From assembly GCA_013215025.1 (NCBI GenBank), contig JABSRR010000002.1:1-14668 (forward strand): a stretch of 14,668 nt of DNA, in the 5' to 3' direction. How positions within the stretch are numbered: the first letter of the stretch is position 1; every line of letters starts with the position of its first letter. Both the position numbers and the translations under genes were made by a program. Shown here one piece after another: positions 5,932-13,540 of the stretch. Below the pieces are notes generated by a model. The model searched no databases, was not told where the DNA came from, and saw nothing but the letters and a program-made list of their open reading frames with translations. This DNA comes from Pseudomonadales bacterium (lineage in GTDB: Bacteria; Pseudomonadota; Gammaproteobacteria; Pseudomonadales; DT-91).

Positions 5932-7511
5932 TGAATAGTCAAGTACAAGCCCCACACTCCATCCCATGTATTAACCCGGCAACGGGTGAAAGCTTGGGTG
6001 AAGTTAAAATTGACACCCCACAAGATGTCGAGCAGATCGTCGCACGCGCTCGCGTAGCACAAAAGCAGTGGGCAAAATCAAGCTTTAAGCAGCGCCGCGC
6101 GGTGTTAACGCATATCTCGGATTATATCCTTGAGCATGCGGATCAGTTATGTGAATGGATTGTGCAAGACGCGGGTAAAACCTATGAAAACGCGCTGTTA
6201 GGTGAAATCATGCCAACCTGCAATAAGATTGCTTGGTTGAAAAAATACGGCGAAAAACATCTGAAAAGTGAAAAAGTCGGCTCTGGCATCTTAATGCATA
6301 AAAAAGGCCGTATTGATTATGTGCCATTAGGCGTAGTGGCCTGCATTATTCCATGGAACTATCCATTGCAGAATATCGTTAGCTCTTTAGTTGCACCGCT
6401 GATGGCGGGGAATGCCGTTATTCTAAAGCCCTCAGAGCAAGTCGCTTTTGCCTCCGATAAATTTATTCAAATTACCAATCAAGCACTCGAGAAAGAAGGC
6501 TTTAGTCCCGATACGGTGCAGCTGGTTCAAGGTTATGGCGAATCGGGCGCGGCGCTGATTAGTGCGCGAGTGGACAAGATATTGTTTATTGGCTCGGTCG
6601 CAAACGGGCGCAGAATTATCGAAGCATCGGCTGAACATATTACCCCAGTAGTAATGGAGCTTGGCGGCAAAGACCCGATGATTGTCTGTGATGATGCGCA
6701 TCTTGAGAAAGCGGTGCACTCTGCCATTGGCGGCTGCTTTATAAATTTAGGCCAAAATTGCGTTGCCTCAGAGCGGATTATTGTCATGGATGCTGTCTAT
6801 GATGCGTTTTGTGGTCGGGTTGCTGAAATTGCAAATGCCATGCGCCAAGGCATTGCGCAGCGTGGCGGTAATGTCGATGTTGGCTCGCTAACGGCGCCGA
6901 TGCAGGTTGATATAGTTGAACGTTTAGTCAATGACGCAATTGCAAAAGGCGCCACTGTCTTAGCGGGTGGCAAGCGCCCTGAAGGCGAAGGTTGTTTTTA
7001 CCCGCCCACCATTCTCACCGATCTTAGCGATGATATGGATATTGTCACGACTGAGGTGTTCGGCCCGGTAATGCTGGTGTTTAAAGTGAAGTCTGAATCT
7101 GAAGCCATTGCGATGGCAAATAATTCTGAGCTTGGCTTGCAGTCCTCAGTCATTACTCACGACAGAGCGAGAGGTGAGCGCATAGCAAATCAGTTAGAAG
7201 CTGGGGCGACCTGTATCAATGATTTTGGCTTATGTTATGTCAACCAAGATTTGCCGTTTGGCGGCACAAAATATTCAGGCTATGGCGTGATGAATGGTCG
7301 TGATGGCTTGCGCGCCTATACAACGCCGAAAGCAGTGCTTTCAGATAGACTGCCGTTAGAAATACCGCCGGCTTTATTTCCAGTTAAGCCGCATGATTTT
7401 GATGCGGCAAAAGCATCAATGCGTATGTTATTTGGCTCTGGTTTAGGCTATAGGCTGAAAAACTTGATTAAAGTCATCGGCATTAATATCAAAGCAAAAT
7501 TTACCCAATAA
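5931..7511 (+). CDS. NAD(P)+-dependent aldehyde dehydrogenase with C-terminal tail
   Basis: ALDH superfamily enzyme oxidising an aldehyde to the carboxylate. The cofactor-site PWNYP is near residue 143, FIGSVANGRR around 220, the general base E243 in MELGGKDP, the nucleophile C277 in GQNCVASER (34 residues after E243, as in classical ALDHs), and the EVFGPV motif near 382. All catalytic elements are intact. At 526 aa it is about 30-40 residues longer than typical. The excess is a C-terminal tail after ~475 ending in a hydrophobic/basic amphipathic helix (GLGYRLKNLIKVIGINIKAK), which could hold the enzyme at the membrane as in fatty-aldehyde dehydrogenases. The ATG overlaps the GMC stop by one base (TGATG), with AGAAGAGG about 8 nt before it. 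It presumably handles the aldehyde made by the GMC enzyme, giving a two-step alcohol-to-acid oxidation. Confidence 0.94.
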   Translation: MNSQVQAPHSIPCINPATGESLGEVKIDTPQDVEQIVARARVAQKQWAKSSFKQRRAVLTHISDYILEHADQLCEWIVQDAGKTYENALLGEIMPTCNKIAWLKKYGEKHLKSEKVGSGILMHKKGRIDYVPLGVVACIIPWNYPLQNIVSSLVAPLMAGNAVILKPSEQVAFASDKFIQITNQALEKEGFSPDTVQLVQGYGESGAALISARVDKILFIGSVANGRRIIEASAEHITPVVMELGGKDPMIVCDDAHLEKAVHSAIGGCFINLGQNCVASERIIVMDAVYDAFCGRVAEIANAMRQGIAQRGGNVDVGSLTAPMQVDIVERLVNDAIAKGATVLAGGKRPEGEGCFYPPTILTDLSDDMDIVTTEVFGPVMLVFKVKSESEAIAMANNSELGLQSSVITHDRARGERIANQLEAGATCINDFGLCYVNQDLPFGGTKYSGYGVMNGRDGLRAYTTPKAVLSDRLPLEIPPALFPVKPHDFDAAKASMRMLFGSGLGYRLKNLIKVIGINIKAKFTQ

Positions 7512-7535
7512 TGAATCTTAACAATAGGTAGAAGC

Positions 7536-8219
7536 ATGAACACACAATTATTAATCGGCGTGATAGCCGTATTATTAGCCTCTGGCGTTTTGATGGCGGT
7601 AATGCAGTATGCGGCTGTGATTAAATTTCCAGAGCGCAGAATTCGACCGCCACGCCCGAATAAGGTTACCTTAAAAACCAAGGTAATTAACGTTATTGGC
7701 AATATGGCAGTGGCATTGATCTTGATCTTTGGCTCACTGTATTTAGGCAAAGAGCAAATGGTGTCGGCTAGTCCGGTTGCTTGGTATATGGTTGTCGTTG
7801 AAGCGTTGGCCGTGTTATTGCTGTACGACTTTATGTACTACTTTTTTCATCGCGGCATGCACTATCCTAAAGTGATGAAGTACTGCCATGGGGTGCACCA
7901 TTACATACGTCACCCTACCGCCTTTGAGAGCATTTATGTTCATCCCTTAGAAGGTATTGGTGGAGTTGGTTTGTTGCTTTTATCAGTGTTTATATTTGGC
8001 TTATTTAGCCCTATTTCTATAGCTAGCTTTGTGTTGATGCTGTTGATCTATAATTTTTGCAATATTTTAGTTCACACCAATATTACTTGGGAAAGCAAAT
8101 GGATGTGGCTCGCTAACTACTGGGCTAAGCGTCATGATATTCATCACGGCGTTCACTTAAACCGTAACTATTCTTCTATCTTCCCGTTTTGGGACATGAT
8201 GTTTAAAACTTACGCCTAA
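7536..8219 (+). CDS. Fatty acid hydroxylase/sterol desaturase family membrane di-iron oxygenase
   Basis: Integral membrane non-heme di-iron oxygenase that hydroxylates or desaturates a lipid or sterol with O2. The three histidine clusters are present: H105xxxH109 (FHRGMH), H118xxHH122 (HGVHH) and H200xxHH204 (HDIHH), plus supporting His in VHPLEG and LVHTN. Hydrophobic segments lie at about 4-28, 50-72, 80-103 and 135-178, so the His clusters sit on the cytosolic face as in the family. Length 227 is slightly short but complete. The start has AGGTAG a few bases upstream and lies 24 nt after the ALDH stop. Members of this superfamily act on sterols, carotenoids, fatty acids, sphingolipids and alkylglycerols, so the family alone does not give the substrate. 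The downstream 3-beta-HSD-like gene makes a sterol or terpenoid plausible. Confidence 0.92.
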   Translation: MNTQLLIGVIAVLLASGVLMAVMQYAAVIKFPERRIRPPRPNKVTLKTKVINVIGNMAVALILIFGSLYLGKEQMVSASPVAWYMVVVEALAVLLLYDFMYYFFHRGMHYPKVMKYCHGVHHYIRHPTAFESIYVHPLEGIGGVGLLLLSVFIFGLFSPISIASFVLMLLIYNFCNILVHTNITWESKWMWLANYWAKRHDIHHGVHLNRNYSSIFPFWDMMFKTYA

Positions 8220-8231
8220 TAGGAATTAACC

Positions 8232-9245
8232 ATGAATAAAAAGAAAGTATTAGTCACTGGCGGCTGTGGTTTTATTGGGCGTAACCTAGTCAATGGGTTT
8301 TGCGACGCAGGCTTTGACGTAACGGTATTAGATTTTGGCGGCCAAGCGTTTCGCGATGACGTGCGCTTTATTAACGCCGATATTCGTGACAAGCAGGCCG
8401 TTATCGAGGCCTGTGAAGGCATGGACAGCATTATTCATAACGCTTCGATTGTGGTGACAAAGTCGGTCAAGCCAAAAATGGTTTGGGAGGTAAACTTAGA
8501 CGGTACGCATAATTTAATGCAGGCCTGTAAACAGCATAATATTGCCAAGATGGTTTATATTAGCTCTGCCTCAGCGGTTTATGAAGGTGAAGATATTGAG
8601 AACGGCGACGAAACTCTGCCGTATTCAAGCATCTCTCAGGCTGATTACGCCGATTCGAAAATCCAAGCAGAAAAAGATGTGTTAGCGTTTAGCGGCACTG
8701 CTGCGACAACCGTGTGCGCGATTCGTCCGCATGTCGTGTTTGGCCCTGAAGACCAACGTTTTGTGCCGAATATTCTTGATCGGCTAAAGCAGGGTAAGCT
8801 CGGTCGTGCGGTGGGTAATCGCGATAAGTTATCAGACTTCACTTATATATCAAACTTAGTCGATGCTGTCGTTGCAGCAGAAGCTAAGCTGGATGCGGGC
8901 AGCGCCTTGGATGGCCAAGCGTATTTTATTACCAATGGTGAGCCAATGGCGTTTTTTGATTTTGTGGAAGACTTTATTGTCGAGATGGGGCACCCGAAAA
9001 TCACCAAAAAGGTACCTTACTGGTTGGCGTATTCAGTTGCTGCGGTGGTTGAGACCATTGACAAGTTAAAAGGCGATATGAAAGAAACCGGAATGACTCG
9101 ATTCGCGATTAAATATATGGTCACCCACCATTATTATTCGATTGCTAAAGCTAAGCGCGATTTTGGTTATGAGCCAAAAGTCAGCCTAGCTGAAGGGATT
9201 AAATTAACGGTTGCTGATTTACAAGCGAAGGGGCTGGCTGTTTAG
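8232..9245 (+). CDS. NAD(P)-dependent 3-beta-HSD/epimerase-like extended SDR
   Basis: Extended short-chain dehydrogenase/reductase of the 3-beta-hydroxysteroid dehydrogenase/NAD-epimerase group. The Rossmann motif GGCGFIG is at residues 10-16, the acidic residue after strand 2 is in VLDFGG (favouring NAD), HNAS lies near 70, SSAS near 115, and the catalytic pair is Y139/K143 (YADSK). Later signatures include IRPHVVFGPED and the C-terminal YYSIAKAKRDFGYEPKVSL, typical of 3-beta-HSD-like proteins. Length 337 is normal. Last gene of the operon: AGGA at 8221-8224 precedes the ATG and only 12 nt separate it from the hydroxylase stop. Likely role: oxidation of a secondary (for example 3-beta) alcohol or reduction of the ketone. 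Sterol specificity is inference; sugar-nucleotide epimerases share the fold, but none of the usual nucleotide-sugar genes are nearby. Confidence 0.88.
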   Translation: MNKKKVLVTGGCGFIGRNLVNGFCDAGFDVTVLDFGGQAFRDDVRFINADIRDKQAVIEACEGMDSIIHNASIVVTKSVKPKMVWEVNLDGTHNLMQACKQHNIAKMVYISSASAVYEGEDIENGDETLPYSSISQADYADSKIQAEKDVLAFSGTAATTVCAIRPHVVFGPEDQRFVPNILDRLKQGKLGRAVGNRDKLSDFTYISNLVDAVVAAEAKLDAGSALDGQAYFITNGEPMAFFDFVEDFIVEMGHPKITKKVPYWLAYSVAAVVETIDKLKGDMKETGMTRFAIKYMVTHHYYSIAKAKRDFGYEPKVSLAEGIKLTVADLQAKGLAV

Positions 9246-9251
9246 CCCCTT
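9228..9251 (+). terminator. Hairpin over the stop codon of the SDR gene
   Basis: AAGGGGCT (9228-9235) pairs perfectly with AGCCCCTT (9244-9251) around an 8-nt loop, and the TAG stop (9243-9245) is inside it. It lies at the operon end, 20 bp before the convergent lipase stop. No U-tract follows, so it is a weak terminator or an mRNA-end stabiliser. Confidence 0.35.
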
Positions 9252-9270
9252 GCCTGATTACCGCAAAAGC

Positions 9271-10410
9271 CTAAAGACTTTGTTGTTGTTCTAACTGCTT
9301 TAAGAAATGTACATGCGCCCGATACATCGAGGGCGGATACGGTGAATTGGCGGCACGCATGCCGATAAACCAATTCATCACATCAAGGTGGTTCATAGGG
9401 TAATTATCTTTTATAACCCAGCCATGATGCATTGAGCAGCGCTCAACAAAGCCATCATCGTCATCACCATCAATCAGTTTCGATACCGACCGGTGAAGTC
9501 CCTCCAAGGGGTCACCTTTTCGCGTTTCGGCTTGATTGCCGCCGAATGAATAATAATACACATTATGCCCAATGCCGTTGCCATCATTTATGGTGAATGG
9601 TCCTGATGCATTGGGTAGGCTAAGCGCACCACTATAATAATTGGCAAAATTATCGAAGCTATTAACGCTTTCTATTTCAGTATATGGGCCGTTAATGCCA
9701 TGGCTAAAGCCATTCACAGGGTCGTTTTCTGCACCATTGCAAAATACCGCAGCAAGCCCCTGCGGATAAAGGTTGTTAAACGCCTCTGCCCCCTCGACCG
9801 TCATCGCATCAGTGGCGGCCAGTAAGTTTTGCTCAAAACTTTGTTGTGATACTAAGTCAATGGTATGGCCCAATAAGTTACCCATTACGCCAACAATAAG
9901 TTTGATTAATGGCGGGTCTAAGGTGTCGTTATTAGCCGCTTCGGAGCCATAGTTTGCGCCTGCAACAGAGGTGGCAGAAACCACTAGCTCAGGCCTATTG
10001 GCGGCCGCGTAGCGAATAGTTGGTGCGCCAAGGCTATGGCCGAATAGATGAAATCGGTCTTTACCGCTATCGGCCTTGTATTGCTCCAGTTGTGCGATCA
10101 GCTGCTCGCCTCTGACGGCGGGACTGTTGGCGCCGGAGACGGTCGCAACAAATACCTCGCTGCCGCCGTTGCGCAGCACCTTAGGTATATCGTACCAGTA
10201 TTCTAGGCCGAAGATATCGTCAAAGCCGTAAAGCCCATGCACCAATACGACGGGGTATTTTGTTGCACTGTAGTTGTCAGCCGGTGCGTCTAGCAGCGGA
10301 TGGTCATCGGTTGTAAAGCCCATCTCAATGCCGAATTCCATTTTGCAGGCGCTAATGAGTAGTAGACAAGATAGGGTAATCGCGCTTAATCGCAGCGTGT
10401 GTTTTGACAT
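9271..10410 (-). CDS. Lipoprotein triacylglycerol lipase, Pseudomonas family I type
   Basis: Secreted alpha/beta-hydrolase cleaving triacylglycerols or related esters. The signal peptide ends in a lipobox, ISAC, with C22 as the lipidated residue. The residue after it is Lys, not Asp, so outer-membrane anchoring is expected. Compared with P. aeruginosa LipA: oxyanion region VHGLYGFD (57-64), GHSLG with nucleophile S126, acid D319 (DGFV), base H341 and calcium-ligand D343 in NHLD, and the disulfide pair C224/C325. The spacings D319-H341 (22) and D319-C325 (6) equal those of LipA. Between the two Cys there are about 49 extra residues, making 379 aa against roughly 311 for LipA. No lipase foldase gene is adjacent. 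The start has AAAGGTGA upstream and a plausible own promoter at 10453-10481. It is convergent with the oxidation operon and may supply it with acyl or sterol esters; that link is inferred. Confidence 0.93.
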   Translation of the reverse strand: MSKHTLRLSAITLSCLLLISACKMEFGIEMGFTTDDHPLLDAPADNYSATKYPVVLVHGLYGFDDIFGLEYWYDIPKVLRNGGSEVFVATVSGANSPAVRGEQLIAQLEQYKADSGKDRFHLFGHSLGAPTIRYAAANRPELVVSATSVAGANYGSEAANNDTLDPPLIKLIVGVMGNLLGHTIDLVSQQSFEQNLLAATDAMTVEGAEAFNNLYPQGLAAVFCNGAENDPVNGFSHGINGPYTEIESVNSFDNFANYYSGALSLPNASGPFTINDGNGIGHNVYYYSFGGNQAETRKGDPLEGLHRSVSKLIDGDDDDGFVERCSMHHGWVIKDNYPMNHLDVMNWFIGMRAANSPYPPSMYRAHVHFLKQLEQQQSL

Positions 10411-10452
10411 GCTGTCACCTTTATTATTGTTATTTTTTAATTATGTTTTTTG

Positions 10453-10481
10453 ATCATAGTGCAGACAGACAAGCTTGCCCA
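10453..10481 (-). promoter_or_regulatory. Candidate promoter of the lipase gene
   Basis: On the minus strand, -35 TGGGCA (10476-10481), a 17-bp spacer, and -10 TATGAT (10453-10458), matching consensus at 4 and 5 of 6 positions. It would give a leader of about 35 nt ending in AAAGGTGA before the ATG at 10410. The downstream leader is very A+T-rich. Confidence 0.4.
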
Positions 10482-10579
10482 GATTAGCCGCAAAAAATTC
10501 ATTTGCAGGACCAGTAAATCACTGGCCATTTATCTGCTTTGAATCGTAGATACGAGTATCGCCGCGTGTATAAATCGTG

Positions 10580-10585
10580 TACAAT
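10580..10585 (+). promoter_or_regulatory. Candidate -10 element of glyA
   Basis: TACAAT lies 82 bp before the glyA ATG and is followed by a GC-rich start region, as in many growth-regulated promoters. No good -35 is found at 16-18 bp spacing (TATCGC at 17), so an activator may be needed, or the call may be wrong. Confidence 0.3.
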
Positions 10586-10609
10586 TACGCGCCTTTAGTA
10601 CCACGGCAA

Positions 10610-10629
10610 TTATTGCTGATCAGCAATAA
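10610..10629. promoter_or_regulatory. 20-bp perfect palindrome in the glyA leader
   Basis: TTATTGCTGA (10610-10619) is followed directly by its inverse TCAGCAATAA (10620-10629). It lies downstream of the candidate -10 and 26 bp before the Shine-Dalgarno, so it could be an operator blocking transcription. It does not match the PurR or MetR consensus known at E. coli glyA. With no loop it is a poor RNA hairpin, which favours a dimeric DNA-binding protein. Confidence 0.5.
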
Positions 10630-10667
10630 AAATTTGCCACTTTGCTTTCACTTTAGAGGTTTCTTTG

Positions 10668-11921
10668 ATGTTCAATAAAGACATGTCAATTGCGGGTTTT
10701 GATGACGAATTATTTGCGGCCATGCAGGCTGAAACAGTGCGTCAAGAAGAGCATATTGAGCTTATCGCATCTGAAAATTATACATCGCCACGCGTCATCG
10801 AAGCGCAGGGCAGTGTGTTGACCAATAAATACGCCGAAGGTTATCCCGGCAAGCGTTATTACGGTGGTTGCGAGCATGTTGATGTTGTTGAACAGCTGGC
10901 GATTGATCGTGCCTGTGAACTTTTTGGTGCTGACTACGCGAATGTACAGCCGCATTCTGGTTCGCAAGCGAATTCAGCGGTATTTTTGGCACTATTGCAG
11001 CCTGGCGACACGATCTTAGGCATGAGCTTGGCCGATGGCGGTCACCTAACCCATGGCGCGAAGCCCAATTTTTCTGGCAAAGTGTATAACGCGGTGCAAT
11101 ATGGCCTTAATAACGACACCGGCGAAATTGACTACGATCAAGTTGAGGCCTTGGCCTTAGAGCATAAGCCGAAAATGATTATTGCGGGTTTTTCGGCATA
11201 CTCGCGAGTAGTCGACTGGGCAAAATTCCGAGCGGTAGCCGATATGGTCGGCGCCTACTTATTTGTCGATATGGCGCATATTGCGGGGCTAGTTGCGGCA
11301 GGTGTTTACCCTAGCCCGATGCCTTATGCTGATGTTATTACCACCACTACACATAAAACCTTGCGCGGACCCCGCGGCGGCCTAATTTTGGCACGCAGCA
11401 ACCCAGAAATTGAGAAAAAGCTTAACTCGGCCGTGTTTCCTGGTGGTCAAGGTGGCCCGCTGATGCACGTGATTGCGGCCAAGGCGGTATGTTTTAAAGA
11501 AGCGATGAGTGAAGACTTTAAGAGCTACCAGCAGCAGGTGGTAAAAAACGCACAGACTATGGCAGAGGTGTTTATTGCACGCGGCTTTGATGTGGTATCT
11601 GATGGTACCGATGATCATCTGTTCTTACTCAGCTTGATCAAGCAAGGCATTACCGGCAAAGATGCAGATGCAGCGCTAGGCAATGCCAATATTACGGTCA
11701 ATAAGAATGCGGTACCGAATGATCCGCAATCTCCGTTCGTCACTTCTGGTCTGCGCATCGGCACCCCTGCGATCACTTCTCGCGGTTTTAAAGAAGCCGA
11801 GTCAAACACGCTGGCCAACTGGATTTGCGACGTCTTAGACGATATTGACAGTGAGGCGACCATTAGCCGGGTTAAAAACGAAGTATTGGCCCTCTGTGCT
11901 AAATTCCCGGTTTACGCATAA
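10668..11921 (+). CDS. glyA: Serine hydroxymethyltransferase
   Basis: PLP enzyme interconverting serine plus tetrahydrofolate with glycine plus methylene-tetrahydrofolate, the main source of one-carbon units in the cytoplasm. The 417-aa product carries the family's hallmark sequences: [11 protein letters not shown] near 30-40, the [13 protein letters not shown] loop near 55-67, HSGSQAN near 97-103, VDMAHIAGL near 200-208, and the PLP Lys at K230 in [15 protein letters not shown] use the ATG at 10668, with AGAGG at 10655-10659, rather than the TTG one codon earlier. It is monocistronic: a strong hairpin terminator follows and the next gene is convergent. In many gammaproteobacteria nrdR lies just downstream of glyA; here it does not. 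This is a housekeeping gene set among lipid-oxidation genes. The identification is secure. Confidence 0.98.
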   Translation: MFNKDMSIAGFDDELFAAMQAETVRQEEHIELIASENYTSPRVIEAQGSVLTNKYAEGYPGKRYYGGCEHVDVVEQLAIDRACELFGADYANVQPHSGSQANSAVFLALLQPGDTILGMSLADGGHLTHGAKPNFSGKVYNAVQYGLNNDTGEIDYDQVEALALEHKPKMIIAGFSAYSRVVDWAKFRAVADMVGAYLFVDMAHIAGLVAAGVYPSPMPYADVITTTTHKTLRGPRGGLILARSNPEIEKKLNSAVFPGGQGGPLMHVIAAKAVCFKEAMSEDFKSYQQQVVKNAQTMAEVFIARGFDVVSDGTDDHLFLLSLIKQGITGKDADAALGNANITVNKNAVPNDPQSPFVTSGLRIGTPAITSRGFKEAESNTLANWICDVLDDIDSEATISRVKNEVLALCAKFPVYA

Positions 11922-11936
11922 GTTTAATCAAGTATG

Positions 11937-11965
11937 AAAAAACCGAGCATTGGCTCGGTTTTTTT
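11937..11965. terminator. Bidirectional rho-independent terminator between glyA and the peroxiredoxin gene
   Basis: CCGAGC (11943-11948), loop ATTG, GCTCGG (11953-11958), flanked by six A on the left (11937-11942) and seven T on the right (11959-11965). The A/T arms extend the stem and give a U-tract in either direction. It ends glyA 16 bp after its stop and can also end the convergent gene whose stop is at 12019. Confidence 0.92.
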
Positions 11966-12018
11966 GTTTTTAGCGAGGCAAAAAATAACAACACTGCCCG
12001 GCAATTGTATTGAACGGC

Positions 12019-12684
12019 TTAGCTGTTTTGCGGCTGTTTCACCTTGCGCAGATAAGGCTTAACTGTCTGCCAGCCATCAGGATAGATTGCGGCCGCTTCT
12101 TCATTAGAAATGGCGGGTACAATAATGACATCCTCGCCTTGTTGCCAGTTAACCGGTGTGGCCACTTTATGCTGAGCGGTAAGCTGCATAGAATCGATAA
12201 CCCGCAGAATTTCATCAAAGTTGCGCCCGGTAGTCATTGGATAGGTCATCATTAGCTTAATATTTTTGTCTGGCCCGACAATAAAAATAGAGCGCACGGT
12301 GGCGTTGGTCATCGCTGTGCGGCCCTCAGCCGTGCCGCTTTCGTCAGCCGGAAACATATTATACAGCTTGGCAATGCTGAGGTCGGTGTCGGCAATGACT
12401 GGATAGTTGACCGTACTGCAGCCAACCTCTTCGACATCTTTTATCCAGGCATGGTGATCAGCCAGTGGGTCGATGCTGAGGCCAATCACTTTGGTATTGC
12501 GCTTTGCAAATTCAGGTGCCAGTTTGGCGAGATAGCCGAGCTCGGTGGTGCATACTGGGGTAAAGTCTTTGGGGTGAGAGAATAGAACGGCCCAGCCATC
12601 ACCTATCCAGTCGTGGAAATTTATCTCACCTTCGGTGGTGACGGCGTTGAAATTTGGAGCCTGATCGTTGATTCGAAGCGTCAT
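12019..12684 (-). CDS. 1-Cys peroxiredoxin (Prx6 type)
   Basis: Thiol peroxidase reducing hydrogen peroxide and organic or lipid hydroperoxides in the cytoplasm. The peroxidatic Cys is C45 in DFTPVCTTEL, with the conserved Pro and Thr of the PxxxTxxC active site. The conserved Arg lies in ATVRSIFIVGP near 128. A second Cys (VEEVGCSTV, near 89) corresponds in position to the non-resolving Cys of human Prx6. The long C-terminal domain after ~165 (VATPVNWQQGEDVIIVP) and the 221-aa length identify the Prx6 subfamily rather than the shorter 2-Cys AhpC. The start at 12684 has AAGGAT upstream. It is separated by 89 bp from the minus-strand SDR operon behind it, so it may have its own promoter or be read through. 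A peroxide-detoxifying role beside oxygenase genes makes sense but is not specific. Confidence 0.95.
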   Translation of the reverse strand: MTLRINDQAPNFNAVTTEGEINFHDWIGDGWAVLFSHPKDFTPVCTTELGYLAKLAPEFAKRNTKVIGLSIDPLADHHAWIKDVEEVGCSTVNYPVIADTDLSIAKLYNMFPADESGTAEGRTAMTNATVRSIFIVGPDKNIKLMMTYPMTTGRNFDEILRVIDSMQLTAQHKVATPVNWQQGEDVIIVPAISNEEAAAIYPDGWQTVKPYLRKVKQPQNS

Positions 12685-12773
12685 AGCGCGGTTATCCTTG
12701 TTGTTGTCTTGATTTAATATCCATTAGCCTAGAACAGCGGCCGATCATTGCAAGTCAGCCGCAAGCTGATCGC

Positions 12774-13529
12774 CTAAGCCTCGGCAGAGCTGCTTGTGAT
12801 CGCTGGTTCTGGTCCTGCGATAAAATACTCACTAAGCATAACCGTGCGAATTTTACGCATCTGGTGAAAGCGGCTGACAACATGCAGCATGCGTAACATA
12901 TGCCAGACTAACTGCAGTGGATTGTTCGCTAAATAGAACTTATAAGGGTCTTTGACGTGCGCATTGCTAGGCCATACTTCTTCAACAATGCCGTCAAAGG
13001 CAGGGCTGTTGCTGCTTTTTTCTAGCACGACATGACGCATATAGCGGGCGCGTGGTTGAATTTGATCAGATACGCGCGACATATCGCCATGCCAGCGCCG
13101 CAGCCACTCGGCATGGACCAGCTTTTTCGGCCGCGTTAATAAGGTTGTCATTAGCACGGTTGGTGAGCGTTCGCCATTGCCCCAGTCGCGACAGCGAAAA
13201 TGTTGATTATCGCCATAGTCGGTATAGAGCGACGCATCGGTCAGGTAGCTACCGACAGTGAAACCATGATTAAGCAATAATTTTTCAATATCATTGATGG
13301 GCACTTGCAAAGCTTTGAAGACGATTAATGCTACCATTGCCTCACCCGGATAAAGCTTGGGTGCTGGCGATTTAACTTGAACAAATTGGTCGTCAATGCC
13401 AAAGCGAAGCTCGACAGGCTCAAGCTCTAGTAAGCGCTCTTTCACCGGACCTAAAAGCACACTTTGGCGCGGCACTTTATTTCGCGTGCTTTCACTGTTT
13501 GGCCACAATACAAAAACAACATTTTGCAT
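12774..13529 (-). CDS. EthD-like dimeric alpha/beta-barrel protein
   Basis: 251 aa, no signal peptide. Residues about 130-235 resemble the EthD/dimeric alpha-beta barrel family: a strand (SPTVLMTTLLTRP), then HAEWLRRWHGDMSRVSDQIQPRARYMRHVV, where EthD proteins have the E/F-W-R-H...R-Y-x-x-H/N-x-V pattern, then FDGIVEEVWPSN. Residues 1-110 could be a first, more divergent copy, making a tandem barrel. EthD was named from an ether-degradation cluster where it is essential but its reaction is undefined; relatives are common in steroid and terpenoid degradation clusters. Downstream of the SDR gene by 11 nt and on the same strand, so in one operon. The Shine-Dalgarno is weak (GAGAAAA). Family assignment is moderate; catalytic function cannot be stated. 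Confidence 0.65.
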   Translation of the reverse strand: MQNVVFVLWPNSESTRNKVPRQSVLLGPVKERLLELEPVELRFGIDDQFVQVKSPAPKLYPGEAMVALIVFKALQVPINDIEKLLLNHGFTVGSYLTDASLYTDYGDNQHFRCRDWGNGERSPTVLMTTLLTRPKKLVHAEWLRRWHGDMSRVSDQIQPRARYMRHVVLEKSSNSPAFDGIVEEVWPSNAHVKDPYKFYLANNPLQLVWHMLRMLHVVSRFHQMRKIRTVMLSEYFIAGPEPAITSSSAEA

Positions 13530-13540
13530 AGGTTTTCTCG

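Noticed and set aside
10665..10667. TTG start for glyA
   Set aside because: The ATG at 10668 is one codon later, has the better spacing to AGAGG (10655-10659), and is the usual initiator.
12685..12773. Promoter or terminator between the EthD-like and peroxiredoxin genes
   Set aside because: TTGCAA with TAGGCT at 16 bp spacing on the minus strand is too weak to call, and no hairpin with a U-tract was found.
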